Below are positions 1-8,466 of a stretch of DNA of 64,000 bases, one piece after another. Made by a program: the position numbers and the translations under genes. Position 1 is the stretch's first letter; every line of letters starts with the position of its first letter. Under the pieces are notes generated by a model. The model worked only from the letters and a program-made list of their open reading frames with translations. It was not told the DNA's origin and searched no databases. Origin of the DNA: JAVBKU01 sp031553875 (GTDB lineage: Bacteria; Bacteroidota; Bacteroidia; Bacteroidales; Rikenellaceae); contig JAVBKU010000003.1 of the NCBI GenBank assembly GCA_031553875.1, positions 75,868-139,867 of the forward strand, given 5' to 3'.

Positions 1-1299
1 GGCGGTCACGGCGTCCATGTCGCCGCCGAATTTGCTGAACGCCTCGAGTTCGCGGTACTGTGCCTGGTCGATCTTGAGCATACCTGCCACCTGTTTCATA
101 GCCTTGATCTGTGCGTTACCACCCACGCGCGACACGGATATACCCACGTCGATAGCCGGGCGGTTACCCTGGTTGAACAGGTCGGTGTCGAGGAATATCT
201 GGCCGTCGGTGATCGAGATCACGTTGGTTGGGATGTATGCCGACACGTCGCCGGCCTGCGTTTCGATGAGTGGCAGGGCCGTGAGCGATCCGCCTCCTTT
301 GACCTTATCTTTCAGGCTCTCGGGCAGGTCGTTCATCTCTCTTGCTACCTCCTGCTGGCTGATGATCTTCGCGGCACGCTCCAACAGGCGCGAGTGCAGA
401 TAGAAGATATCGCCCGGATAGGCTTCGCGGCCCGAGGGACGGCGAAGGATGAGCGAAATCTCACGGTAGGCCACGGCCTGCTTCGAAAGGTCGTCGTAAA
501 CCACGAGGGCGTGGCGGCCCGTGTCGCGGAAATATTCCCCGATAGCCGCACCGGCGAAGGGGGCGAAGTATTGCATGGCCGCAGGGTCGGCGGCTGTAGC
601 CGCTACCACTACGGTATAGTCCATAGCGCCTTTTTCTTTCAACAATTCTACGAGCGAAGCCACGGTAGAGCCTTTCTGGCCGATGGCGACGTAGATACAG
701 TATACGGGGTCGCCCTTCTCGAAGTTGCTACGCTGGTTGATGATAGCGTCCACGGCGACGGAGGTCTTACCTGTCTGGCGGTCGCCGATGATAAGCTCCC
801 TCTGTCCGCGCCCGATGGGTATCATGGCGTCGACGGCCTTGAGCCCCGTCTGTAGGGGCTGGCTCACCGGCTCACGGAAGATAACTCCCGGGGCCTTGCG
901 CTCGAAGGGCATCTCCACTATATCGCCCTCTATCGCTCCGAGGTTGTCGATGGGATTACCCAGGGCGTCGACAACGCGTCCGAGCATTTTTTCGCTCACC
1001 CCTATGGAGGCTATGCGGCCCGTGCGCTTCACTTTGTCGCCCTCGGTGATCTCGTCGGTGGGGCCGAGCAGGATGGCGCCGACGTTGTCCTCTTCGAGGT
1101 TCATCACCACGGCCTGTTCCCCATTTTCGAATTCGAGCAGTTCGTTGGCCTCGGCATTCTCCACGCCATACACACGCACCACGCCGTCGCTAACCTGCAG
1201 CACGGTGCCGACCTCCTCCAACTTGAGTTTCGATTCCAGTCCTTCGAGCTGATCGAGAAGCACTTGAGATACCTCGCTTGCCTTGATACTTTCGGTCAT
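1..1299 (-). CDS. atpA: ATP synthase F1 subunit alpha (3' part beyond window)
   Basis: Alpha subunit of the F1 catalytic head of the proton-driven ATP synthase; it carries the non-catalytic nucleotide site. The 433 codons present start with MTESIKASEVSQ and contain the beta-barrel segment and the Walker A sequence GDRQTGKT at about residue 172, preceded by the conserved IPIGRGQRELIIG stretch. The reading frame is open to the left edge, so roughly the last 90 residues of a normal ~525-residue protein lie outside. It is the last atp gene seen here, 28 bp after atpH; atpG is expected next, beyond the window. Family assignment is certain. Confidence 0.98.
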   Translation of the reverse strand, partial: MTESIKASEVSQVLLDQLEGLESKLKLEEVGTVLQVSDGVVRVYGVENAEANELLEFENGEQAVVMNLEEDNVGAILLGPTDEITEGDKVKRTGRIASIGVSEKMLGRVVDALGNPIDNLGAIEGDIVEMPFERKAPGVIFREPVSQPLQTGLKAVDAMIPIGRGQRELIIGDRQTGKTSVAVDAIINQRSNFEKGDPVYCIYVAIGQKGSTVASLVELLKEKGAMDYTVVVAATAADPAAMQYFAPFAGAAIGEYFRDTGRHALVVYDDLSKQAVAYREISLILRRPSGREAYPGDIFYLHSRLLERAAKIISQQEVAREMNDLPESLKDKVKGGGSLTALPLIETQAGDVSAYIPTNVISITDGQIFLDTDLFNQGNRPAIDVGISVSRVGGNAQIKAMKQVAGMLKIDQAQYRELEAFSKFGGDMDAVTA

Positions 1300-1327
1300 A
1301 ATTTCTTGCTTATTTATCCGGCAGAGG

Positions 1328-1882
1328 CTATACCAGCCGCCGGTTTTCGGTCGTAAATTCTTTCTTCAGGTCCTTGAGTTGCCTTACTACGGAGGCGTCC
1401 ATCTCGCGGAAGTCCATGCTGAATATAAATCCGCCGATGATCTCGGGATTCACTTTCAGATCTAACTCCACTTCGCCCCCCGTCCTCGCACCGATATAGT
1501 TTATTATACGGTCCTGCGTCTCCTGTGGCAGGGGTACGGCGGTCTCCATGCGGGCTATGCTTATGTTGTGCGCCTTGCGGTACACGGTCATAAAGCTGAG
1601 CGCTATGGACTGCAGCAGTTCCTCGCGCCGGTTGCGCATCACAAGTTGCAGGAATTTGCGCAATTGCGCGCCTACCTTGCCCCCTGCGGCACTCTCCAGC
1701 AGCTTACCCCTGTCCTCCTCGCGGAGCACGGGATTGATCAGTATGGTACGTAGCCGCGGCTCCAGGGAGAAGTTGCGGAAGAGGATCTGCATCTGTTTGT
1801 AGACCTCCTCCGACACCTTCGCCCGCTCTGTGTATTCCAACAGGGCTTTGGCGTAGCGCATGGCTATGATACCTTCGTTCAT
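1328..1882 (-). CDS. atpH: ATP synthase F1 subunit delta
   Basis: Delta (OSCP-type) subunit, the part of the peripheral stalk that holds F1 to subunit b. 184 residues, the normal size. The N-terminal helical bundle begins with the family pattern MRYAKALLEY, and the C-terminal part has the conserved GGFIFSMDFREMDASV segment (standard: GG..... D..vDgSv). The upstream start MNEGIIAMRYAKALL is kept because it leaves 22 bp to atpF; the internal Met at residue 8 is an alternative. Lies between atpF and atpA in the operon. Confidence 0.95.
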   Translation of the reverse strand: MNEGIIAMRYAKALLEYTERAKVSEEVYKQMQILFRNFSLEPRLRTILINPVLREEDRGKLLESAAGGKVGAQLRKFLQLVMRNRREELLQSIALSFMTVYRKAHNISIARMETAVPLPQETQDRIINYIGARTGGEVELDLKVNPEIIGGFIFSMDFREMDASVVRQLKDLKKEFTTENRRLV

Positions 1883-1904
1883 AATTCTCTTTTTTTGACG
1901 AATC

Positions 1905-2411
1905 CTATGATTCCGCCCTGTCTTTCTTTACTTCGCCCAGCAGCCTGTCCACCAGTTCGAGCTGGGGCTCGCGGTCCTTCAGTTCGCTGCGCAGGACTTT
2001 CTCCGCTATATCCACGGCGAGCACGGCCACCTGGCTGCGCATCTCGGCCATGGCGGTCTCTCTCTCCAGGATCATCTGCTTGCGGGCTTCCTCGAGCATC
2101 TTCTGCGTCTCCTTGCGCGCGGCCTCTTTGGCCTCGGCGAGGATAGCCTCCTTGTTCTTGGTCGTCTCGCGCAGTATGGATAGCTGCTCGTTACGGGCCT
2201 CGTCGAGCATGGCTTCTTTCTTCTGCTGTACGTCGGCAAGTAGCTTATTAGCCTCGTCTGCCTTCAGGAGCGACTGGTCGATATACTTCTTCCGCTCCTC
2301 GACCATGTGGACGATGACCGGGAACCCGTACCTCGCCACGACGAAGAAGACGATGCCGAACGACAGCATCATCCAGAACAACAGTCCGGATTCGGGCAAT
2401 AACAACGACAT
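1905..2411 (-). CDS. atpF: ATP synthase F0 subunit b
   Basis: Peripheral-stalk subunit b. 168 residues: one N-terminal membrane helix (about residues 8-28, LLFWMMLSFGIVFFVVARYG), then a long charged amphipathic helix rich in E, K, A and R that would form the dimeric right-handed coiled coil reaching up to F1. The length and single-span topology are typical. Starts 12 bp after atpE and precedes atpH, the usual order. Confidence 0.96.
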   Translation of the reverse strand: MSLLLPESGLLFWMMLSFGIVFFVVARYGFPVIVHMVEERKKYIDQSLLKADEANKLLADVQQKKEAMLDEARNEQLSILRETTKNKEAILAEAKEAARKETQKMLEEARKQMILERETAMAEMRSQVAVLAVDIAEKVLRSELKDREPQLELVDRLLGEVKKDRAES

Positions 2412-2423
2412 ACGCCTGAGGTA

Positions 2424-2675
2424 TTAGAGTGCCAGGAAGCAGACTACGATGGCGAAAAGGGCGGCGCCTTCGACCAGAGCCGCGGCGATGATCATCGACA
2501 TACGGATGTCGCCCATGGCTTCGGGCTGGCGCGCGATGGCGTCCATGGCCGATCCACCGATCTTACCGATACCGATACCTGCGCCTATAGCCGCCAGGCC
2601 TGCACCTACGGCCACCAGGCCACCTACGCCGATCGAACTTTCAACAGCTGCTTGCAGTAACATTGTTAGTAACAT
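2424..2675 (-). CDS. atpE: ATP synthase F0 subunit c
   Basis: Proteolipid of the rotating c-ring. 83 residues forming a two-helix hairpin with the conserved loop ARQPE and the ion-binding carboxylate E69 in AAALVEGAAL. The polar residues of Na+-type c subunits are missing: the position of the ligand Gln in helix 1 is Ile, and the residue after E69 is Gly rather than Ser/Thr. H+ coupling is therefore inferred. The first residues (MLLTMLLQAAVESS) form a slightly extended N-terminus; Met5 is an alternative start. Confidence 0.96.
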   Translation of the reverse strand: MLLTMLLQAAVESSIGVGGLVAVGAGLAAIGAGIGIGKIGGSAMDAIARQPEAMGDIRMSMIIAAALVEGAALFAIVVCFLAL

Positions 2676-2712
2676 AACTTATTGGTTTTTAGGTTATATA
2701 TTAAAGTGATTC

Positions 2713-3795
2713 TTACTTGACTTTAGAGTGGGGGCTGTGGTGTGCTTCCTGCCGCGAGAGGCCGATGAACACCGCCGACAACATCGTGAATACATAGGCC
2801 TGGATGTAGGCTATAAGCAGCTCCAGGCAGTTCATAAAAATGGTCATCATCACCGACACCACCGTCATTTCCGCATTGGCCACGGGGCCCATCGCCACGG
2901 TGAGGAAGATGATACATGTGAGCCCTAAGATGATAGCGTGTCCCGCCATAATATTGGCGAACAGACGGATCATCAGCGCGAAAGGCTTGGTGAACACCCC
3001 GAAAAGCTCGATGGCCGGCATAATAGGGATGGGCACCTTCAGCCATGTGGGCACGTCGGGCCAGAATATCTCCTTCCAGTACTCCTTGTTGCCCCAAAAA
3101 TTGACCGCAATGAACGTACACAGCGCCAGCACCATCGTGACGGCTATATTGCCCGTGGTCGAAGCCCCGCCCGGGAAGAACGGTATCAGCCCCATCAGGT
3201 TATTGACGAATATGAAGAAGAAGGCCGTCAGCAGGTAGGGGGCGTAACGCTTATAGTCGACCCCGATACACGGCTTGATAAGGTCGTCGTGGATACTCAT
3301 CACCAGCATCTCCACCGCTCCGGTAAAGCCCTTTGGTACGCTGTTGGCCGGGCGCTTACGGTACCAGCGGGCCACGCTCATGATGATAACCCCAAGTATC
3401 AGGCTGTTTATCATCAGCGCCAGGGCGTTCTTGGTGATGGATATGTCGATAGGGCGCACTTCCTCGCCCGAGGCGCCGCGCTCCACGAGCTTATTTTCAT
3501 ACTTGCTGCCCTTGGGCGCGAGGTAGAAGCCCTCGTACTCCCCGCCGTGCAGCTTCGACGACATGAACACATGCCAGCCTCTCTCCGCGCTGCGGACGAT
3601 AACCGGCAGGGGAATGGAGATATGCTCCTCGTCGATGGTGGTGATATGCCACTCGTAGGAATCCTGCAGGTGGGAGAAGATGATGCCTTTAACATCCAGC
3701 TCCCTCTCGGCGGTATGCGGATCCTCCATGGCCATCGCAGGAAGCGACAGCCCCATGAAGACAAATATGTATAGCAATCGCTTTATCAGGGGCAT
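2713..3795 (-). CDS. atpB: ATP synthase F0 subunit a
   Basis: Membrane stator subunit with the two proton half-channels. 360 residues, longer than the ~270 of E. coli because of an N-terminal signal-like segment (residues 1-22, MPLIKRLLYIFVFMGLSLPA) and a ~100-residue domain before the first channel helix, a layout usual in Bacteroidota. The channel region has the essential Arg in LMIRLFANIMAGH, and the C-terminus is very hydrophobic (CLELLIAYIQAYVFTML). Its first codons overlap the end of the upstream atpI-like gene by 10 bp, which suggests translational coupling. 37 bp separate it from atpE. Confidence 0.96.
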   Translation of the reverse strand: MPLIKRLLYIFVFMGLSLPAMAMEDPHTAERELDVKGIIFSHLQDSYEWHITTIDEEHISIPLPVIVRSAERGWHVFMSSKLHGGEYEGFYLAPKGSKYENKLVERGASGEEVRPIDISITKNALALMINSLILGVIIMSVARWYRKRPANSVPKGFTGAVEMLVMSIHDDLIKPCIGVDYKRYAPYLLTAFFFIFVNNLMGLIPFFPGGASTTGNIAVTMVLALCTFIAVNFWGNKEYWKEIFWPDVPTWLKVPIPIMPAIELFGVFTKPFALMIRLFANIMAGHAIILGLTCIIFLTVAMGPVANAEMTVVSVMMTIFMNCLELLIAYIQAYVFTMLSAVFIGLSRQEAHHSPHSKVK

Positions 3796-4220
3796 GGACA
3801 GCCGTCTTTTTTGTGTGGATGTTTTATCTTTTTCTCAAAACTCTTGTAGAGGAATATCTCCGCCATTCTGTGTATCATGAAGAACACGAAGGTGGTGATG
3901 CCGAATTCGGGCATCTTCTCGCCGACATAGTAATAATAAAGGAACAACCCGCCCACGGTGAGTAACATCTTGACGCTCCTCACCGCAAAGAACGCCATTA
4001 ATATATTACCGGGCTTGTGGATGTTATAATACGCCATGAAGGCCGACAGGATGATGCAAAGCAGTATGAAGTAGGCAGGGATCGCAGGATACCACACGAA
4101 GTAGTGCTGCGGCATCCCGAATCTAAGCAACAGAAAGCCCGCCACCCCCGCTATCGCCAGTGTGGCGAGCAGCGAAGATATCATCTTTATGTGCAGTTTC
4201 TTTTTTGTCTCCCGGTCCAT
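3786..4220 (-). CDS. AtpI-like small membrane protein of the atp operon
   Basis: 144-residue membrane protein with about four hydrophobic segments (roughly residues 12-32, 38-60, 70-92 and 100-120). Its place between atpC and atpB is where Bacteroidota carry an uncharacterised or AtpI-like gene, and a role in c-ring or F0 assembly is inferred from position only. Start choice: an ATG further upstream (4322) is in frame but would run through the 3' end of atpC; the ATG at 4220 starts MDRETKKKLHIKM and has an AGGG motif just upstream. The stop codon overlaps the atpB start. Confidence 0.75.
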   Translation of the reverse strand: MDRETKKKLHIKMISSLLATLAIAGVAGFLLLRFGMPQHYFVWYPAIPAYFILLCIILSAFMAYYNIHKPGNILMAFFAVRSVKMLLTVGGLFLYYYYVGEKMPEFGITTFVFFMIHRMAEIFLYKSFEKKIKHPHKKDGCPCP

Positions 4221-4236
4221 ATCCCTGGCCCTTTCG

Positions 4237-4527
4237 TTATACGTCCGCGCTGCCTGGCTCCAGCTTTTCGCCGCCTGCGCTTTCGGGTTTGGTCTCCACG
4301 CACACAGTAACCATGTTGTCAAGCACTTCGACGAATCCGCCGCCTATATCGACGTGGTTTTCTTTCCCGCCCACCGTGTATGTTATCGTGCCGCCCACAC
4401 GCAGGGACGAAATCATCGGCGCGTGGTTTTCCAGCACGGTGAACATACCCATAACTCCCGGCAGCGAAACACTGCTGGCTTCGCCGCTGAAAAGCGTTTT
4501 TTCGGGTGTCAGGATGTCGAGGTGCAT
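4237..4527 (-). CDS. atpC: ATP synthase F1 subunit epsilon
   Basis: Central-stalk subunit. 96 residues, containing only the N-terminal beta-sandwich (HLDILTPEKTLFSGEASSVSLPG... and the NHAPMIS motif). The C-terminal two-helix inhibitory domain of the ~135-residue E. coli protein is absent, as is common in this phylum. Follows atpD by 10 bp. No helical domain means no epsilon-type self-inhibition would be expected (inference). Confidence 0.95.
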   Translation of the reverse strand: MHLDILTPEKTLFSGEASSVSLPGVMGMFTVLENHAPMISSLRVGGTITYTVGGKENHVDIGGGFVEVLDNMVTVCVETKPESAGGEKLEPGSADV

Positions 4528-4537
4528 ATCTTACAGG

Positions 4538-6133
4538 TTAATTATCACATGTATCGCAAACGCCCAGCGATGGATCTCCTGCGGTCTGCTTGGATTGTTC
4601 GATGAGTTTGTTGCCCTTTTCTATGGCGTCGTCTATGGTGCCGACGTTCATGAATGCCTGCTCGGGCAGGTGGTCCACTTCGCCGTCGAGGATCATCTTG
4701 AAGCCGCGTATGGTCTCCTCCAGGGGCACGATCACCCCTTTGGTGCCGGTGAACTGCTCGGCCGTGATGAACGGCTGCGACAGGAATCGCTGCACGCGGC
4801 GGGCGCGGTTCACCACCTGGCGGTCTTCGGCGGAGAGTTCCTCCATGCCGAGGATGGATATGATATCCTGCAGCTCCTTGTTGCGCTGGAGTATCTGTTT
4901 CACGCGCTGAGCGGTGTTGTAGTGGTCTTCGCCCACAACCAGCGGGTCGAGGAGGCGTGAGGTCGATTCCAGGGGGTCTACCGCAGGGTAGATACCCATT
5001 TGGGTGATCTTGCGACTGAGCACGGTCGTGGCGTCGAGGTGGGTGAAGGTGGTCGACGGGGCGGGGTCGGTCATGTCGTCGGCAGGCACGTACACGGCCT
5101 GCACCGAGGTGATAGAACCCTTCTTGGTCGATGTGATACGTTCCTGCATCGCACCCATTTCGGACGCCAGCGTGGGCTGGTAGCCCACAGCCGAGGGCAT
5201 ACGTCCCAGCAGCGCCGACACCTCCGACCCGGCCTGGGTGAAACGGAAGATGTTATCGATGAAGAACAGGATGTCTTTCGCACCCTCGTCCTCGTCGCGG
5301 AACGATTCGGCTATAGTGAGGCCAGAGAGCGCTACGGAGGAACGCGCCCCGGGAGGCTCATTCATCTGCCCGAACACGAGCGTGGCCTGCGATTTTGCCA
5401 GTTCCTTTTCGTCTACTTTGGAGAGGTCCCAATGGCCCGCCTCCATGCTTTTCTTGAACTCTTCGCCGTATTTGATAACCCCCGAAGAGATCATCTCGCG
5501 CAGCAGGTCGTTACCCTCGCGGGTACGTTCGCCGACCCCGGCGAATACAGAGAAGCCGTTATGCTGTTTGGCGATGTTGTGGATAAGCTCCATGATGATC
5601 ACCGTCTTACCCACGCCGGCGCCCCCGAACAGGCCGATCTTACCCCCCTTGGCGTAGGGCTCGAGCAGGTCGATCACCTTGATACCGGTGAGGAGTATTT
5701 CGCGGTTTGTTGTGAGGTCCTCGAATTTGGGCGCGGGACGGTGGATGGGGTAGGCCCCCTTGAAGTCGGGTTGCTTCATGCCGTCGATGGCGTCGCCTAT
5801 TACATTCATCAGGCGGCCCTTGATCTGCGGGCCTATGGGCATACGGATGGGGCTCCCTGTGGAGATCACCTCCAGGTCGCGCCTGAGTCCGTCGGTGGTA
5901 TCCATGGCCACGGTGCGCACCATGTTGCCGCCGATGTGCTGCTGTACCTCGACTATCAATCTTTTGCCGTTGTCGCGTACCACTTCCAGGGCGTCGTGGA
6001 TACGGGGCAGGAGTACCTGGCCGCTATCCGACCTGTTTTCGAAGCTCACGTCGACCACAGGCCCGATGACCTGCGCCACGCGGCCGGTTACGCCCACTGA
6101 GGGATCGTTTGCCGGAACAGTTTCAAAACTCAT
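4538..6133 (-). CDS. atpD: ATP synthase F1 subunit beta
   Basis: Catalytic subunit of F1. 531 residues with the P-loop GGAGVGKT (170-177), the catalytic-site GERTREGND motif, the Walker B region DILFFIDNIFRFTQAGSE and ALLGRMPSAVGYQPTL. It is about 60 residues longer than the E. coli protein, through an insertion around EEFKKSMEAGHWDLSKVDEK and a C-terminal tail ending in CDTCDN. First gene of the operon, with atpC 10 bp behind it; expression starts from the divergent spacer with the HAD gene. Confidence 0.98.
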   Translation of the reverse strand: MSFETVPANDPSVGVTGRVAQVIGPVVDVSFENRSDSGQVLLPRIHDALEVVRDNGKRLIVEVQQHIGGNMVRTVAMDTTDGLRRDLEVISTGSPIRMPIGPQIKGRLMNVIGDAIDGMKQPDFKGAYPIHRPAPKFEDLTTNREILLTGIKVIDLLEPYAKGGKIGLFGGAGVGKTVIIMELIHNIAKQHNGFSVFAGVGERTREGNDLLREMISSGVIKYGEEFKKSMEAGHWDLSKVDEKELAKSQATLVFGQMNEPPGARSSVALSGLTIAESFRDEDEGAKDILFFIDNIFRFTQAGSEVSALLGRMPSAVGYQPTLASEMGAMQERITSTKKGSITSVQAVYVPADDMTDPAPSTTFTHLDATTVLSRKITQMGIYPAVDPLESTSRLLDPLVVGEDHYNTAQRVKQILQRNKELQDIISILGMEELSAEDRQVVNRARRVQRFLSQPFITAEQFTGTKGVIVPLEETIRGFKMILDGEVDHLPEQAFMNVGTIDDAIEKGNKLIEQSKQTAGDPSLGVCDTCDN

Positions 6134-6243
6134 ATACTGATACTTAAATGTATTTTACGTCCGATGCAGAATGGCTCTATGGAAAAAACAAATAGCCGAC
6201 CTTCCGGCCGGATATCACGGTCTTTTCAAACATAAAGCTGTAG

Positions 6244-6251
6244 CAAATATA
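6244..6251 (-). promoter_or_regulatory. Putative -7 element of the atp operon
   Basis: TATATTTG on the minus strand fits the Bacteroidota -7 consensus TAnnTTTG and lies ~110 bp before the atpD start. The best -33-like TTTG (6277-6280) is 25 bp upstream, longer than the usual 19-22, so the upstream half is weak. The rest of the 362 bp divergent spacer (6134-6495) is AT-rich with no further feature seen. Confidence 0.5.
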
Positions 6252-6470
6252 AGCAATTAAATCGTAAGGCGGTAATCAAAAATCGTTTAAATTTACTAAT
6301 CCTGTCCTTTCACACGCATTTTTTTGCCTATTGACCGGAAAGCTTCCAAATGGGAAACATTATTCACCTTGACGACCTTTTTGCATTAATTTACGGACAG
6401 ATGGTTTTGGTCGCGGGAGATTAAATGTAAAAATTTTGCCCTCTGCCCTCGTATTTCCGGCCTACTTGTA

Positions 6471-6478
6471 TATCTTTG
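6471..6478 (+). promoter_or_regulatory. Putative -7 element of the HAD gene
   Basis: TATCTTTG matches TAnnTTTG and lies 17 bp before the ATG at 6496, predicting a very short 5' leader. Its position rules out the in-frame upstream ATG at 6436 as the start. No clear -33 TTTG at the right distance. Confidence 0.5.
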
Positions 6479-6495
6479 CGGATATTGACAAAAAT

Positions 6496-7125
6496 ATGTA
6501 CGGAATAGATATGGGAGAGATTGATGCGGTGGTGTTCGATATGGGCGGCGTGCTGCTGGGAGTAAATCTGGAGGCTTGCGTGAGTGATTTCAAGAAACTC
6601 GGATATGACGCCAGTAAATTACTCAACCCCTATAAGCAGTCGGGGCCTTTCCTCAAGCTGGAAAAGGGCGAAATTTCTCCGGAGGAGCTGTGCGACATAA
6701 TCCGCGAGGAGGCCGGCAAGTATATTTCCGATGAGGATATAGCCGCAGCCCTGGATAAATTCGTGACCGAGGTGCCGGAGTATAAGCTGGAGATGTTGCT
6801 GGAGTTGAGAAAACGCAAGAAGGTGTACATGCTCAGTAATACCAATGGGATGGCGTTCCCCGATATAAGACGTAAATATTTCTCCCGCGGGGGACATACC
6901 ATCGACGACTACTTCGACGACCTGTTCCTCTCTTTCGAGATGGGGGTGGTCAAGCCTTCGGACGAGATATTCCACATGATGACCCAGAGGGCGGGGCTAC
7001 TGCCGGGAAGGACGCTGTTTATCGACGACTCGGCCGATAATATCGCTGCGGCGGGCAGGTTGGGTTTTAAGACATACCTTGCCAAAGAGAAGGAAGATTT
7101 CAGACATATTTTCAAGGATATATAA
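6496..7125 (+). CDS. HAD-superfamily phosphatase, YihX-like
   Basis: 209-residue soluble hydrolase. HAD motifs in order: I, FDMGGV with nucleophile D15; II, MLSNTNG (S114); III, K153 in VVKPSDEIF; IV, LFIDDSADN (D177, D178). The second Asp of the classical DxD is Gly here, which is usual in the YihX/FDxGGV subgroup; a helical cap lies between motifs I and II (about 25-90). Substrate is unknown; YihX acts on alpha-glucose-1-phosphate, but that cannot be transferred from sequence alone. Start chosen downstream of a -7 promoter element; Met6 is an alternative. Confidence 0.85.
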   Translation: MYGIDMGEIDAVVFDMGGVLLGVNLEACVSDFKKLGYDASKLLNPYKQSGPFLKLEKGEISPEELCDIIREEAGKYISDEDIAAALDKFVTEVPEYKLEMLLELRKRKKVYMLSNTNGMAFPDIRRKYFSRGGHTIDDYFDDLFLSFEMGVVKPSDEIFHMMTQRAGLLPGRTLFIDDSADNIAAAGRLGFKTYLAKEKEDFRHIFKDI

Positions 7126-7168
7126 CCCGGGCCGGGGCCGCAGGTCCTGCTCGCAAAAGAGTAACTAT

Positions 7169-8044
7169 ATGAAAAAGATTCTGCTCATACTTTCATTGGC
7201 CGCTGTGGTGTGGTCGTGCTCCAAAAGGGGCGAGGTCAAAGTCTACTCCAAGGGCCTCAAGTTCTGCGAAAGCGTCATTTTCTACGGCGACACATTGCTC
7301 GTAGCCAATTTCGGCACCGATGCCTTCGACCCGCTCAACAACGAGGGCATGGGATATATAGCCCGTATCGACGACACTACGACTACCGTGGTGATACCCT
7401 CCGACGGCAACCTGTCTGGCCCCAAGGGTATGGCCCTTGCGGGCAGCCGCCTGTTTATCGCCGATGTGGGCAAGGTGGTGTCTTACGACCTCGCCGACCT
7501 GTCTAAGGGCGCGCGCGTGATACCTTTCCCCGACGGTGACGTATTCGTCAACGACATGGCCATCGACGGAGACAAGCTGTACGTGAGCGTGACCAATACC
7601 GGTAATATCTACCGCCTCGACATATCCGATCCCGAACTCGCCGATACCAACGGCCTCACCCTGTTCTCCAATATTCCCGGCGCCAACGGCCTGATTATAA
7701 AGAACAGGACCCTCTATATCGCGTCTTACGCTCCCGACGGTAAGATGAGCACCGACAATGTGATCTATACCCTGTCGCTCGACGGTGAGACTCCGGTGAA
7801 AGATAAGCTGACCCTGATGATAGGCCAGTACGACGGCCTGGCCCTGTCGAAGAACGGCAAAGAGCTTTATGTCACATCATGGGTGAAGCCCATGCTCAGC
7901 TGCTACGACTTCTCCAAAAAGAAGATGACGGCCATGGAGCACGATAAGATCGATTTGGCGGGTCCCGCCCGCATGGTATACCACAAAAATGCCCTCTGGA
8001 TCCCCGACCTGCCTAACAGCAGGGTGGTGAGGTATTCGCTCTAA
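7169..8044 (+). CDS. Secreted lipoprotein with beta-propeller (SMP-30/NHL-like) repeats
   Basis: 291 residues. MKKILLILSLAAVVWSC is a lipoprotein signal peptide with Cys17 as lipidation site. The mature part has evenly spaced beta-strand units (GDTLLVANFG, GSRLFIADVG, GDKLYVSVTN, NRTLYIASY, GKELYVTSW, NALWIPDL), which looks like a five- to six-bladed propeller of the SMP-30/strictosidine-synthase type. Ligand or activity unknown. Start chosen for the signal peptide; an in-frame upstream ATG at 7079 overlaps the HAD gene. Sits 43 bp after the HAD gene and 11 bp before gtrA. Confidence 0.75.
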   Translation: MKKILLILSLAAVVWSCSKRGEVKVYSKGLKFCESVIFYGDTLLVANFGTDAFDPLNNEGMGYIARIDDTTTTVVIPSDGNLSGPKGMALAGSRLFIADVGKVVSYDLADLSKGARVIPFPDGDVFVNDMAIDGDKLYVSVTNTGNIYRLDISDPELADTNGLTLFSNIPGANGLIIKNRTLYIASYAPDGKMSTDNVIYTLSLDGETPVKDKLTLMIGQYDGLALSKNGKELYVTSWVKPMLSCYDFSKKKMTAMEHDKIDLAGPARMVYHKNALWIPDLPNSRVVRYSL

Positions 8045-8055
8045 GGTCTGCAGGT

Positions 8056-8466
8056 ATGCCCCGGCGTGTAGTGAAGTTCGTTTCCTCGCATGAGGTGCTG
8101 CGCTACGGCGTGGTGGGGGTGGTAGCCACGGCGATACACTTAGGAGTGTATTATCTCCTGCTGTGGGCCGGGGTGAACTACAACCTCTCCTACGGCGCGG
8201 GATGCGTGGTGAGCCTGGCATTCAATTTCTATGCCTCCAACTTCTACACTTTCCGTACCCGGCCTACCGTGGCGGGAGCGGTGAAGTTCCTGGGTAGCCA
8301 CGGGGTGAATTTCCTGATGCATATAGTGCTGCTTAATATATATGTGGCTGTGGGGATATCGGAGAAGTTGGCCCCGGTATTCATTTACGCCATAGCTATT
8401 CCCCTTACATTCCTGCTTGTGCGTCGTTCGCTCAAGGGGAAAGGGCAAAAAACCGAGAACGTATGA
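8056..8466 (+). CDS. GtrA-family membrane protein
   Basis: 136 residues with four predicted membrane helices (about 14-36, 41-60, 77-98, 104-123) and the family's Phe/Asn/Tyr-rich middle segment (FNFYASNFYTF). GtrA proteins are thought to help move polyprenyl-phosphate-linked sugars across the inner membrane and are usually coupled to a GT2 polyprenyl-phosphate sugar transferase, which is exactly the next gene. The stop overlaps the GT2 start by 4 bp (ATGA), indicating translational coupling. Confidence 0.88.
   Translation: MPRRVVKFVSSHEVLRYGVVGVVATAIHLGVYYLLLWAGVNYNLSYGAGCVVSLAFNFYASNFYTFRTRPTVAGAVKFLGSHGVNFLMHIVLLNIYVAVGISEKLAPVFIYAIAIPLTFLLVRRSLKGKGQKTENV

Noticed and set aside
4221..4322. 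Upstream start for the AtpI-like protein
   Set aside because: Would overlap atpC by most of 100 bp; the ATG at 4220 has a purine-rich site and the membrane protein begins there.
5000..6100. Long open frame (366 codons) on the plus strand
   Set aside because: Antisense shadow of atpD; composition rich in His, Arg and Gly with no family resemblance. High GC produces such frames throughout.
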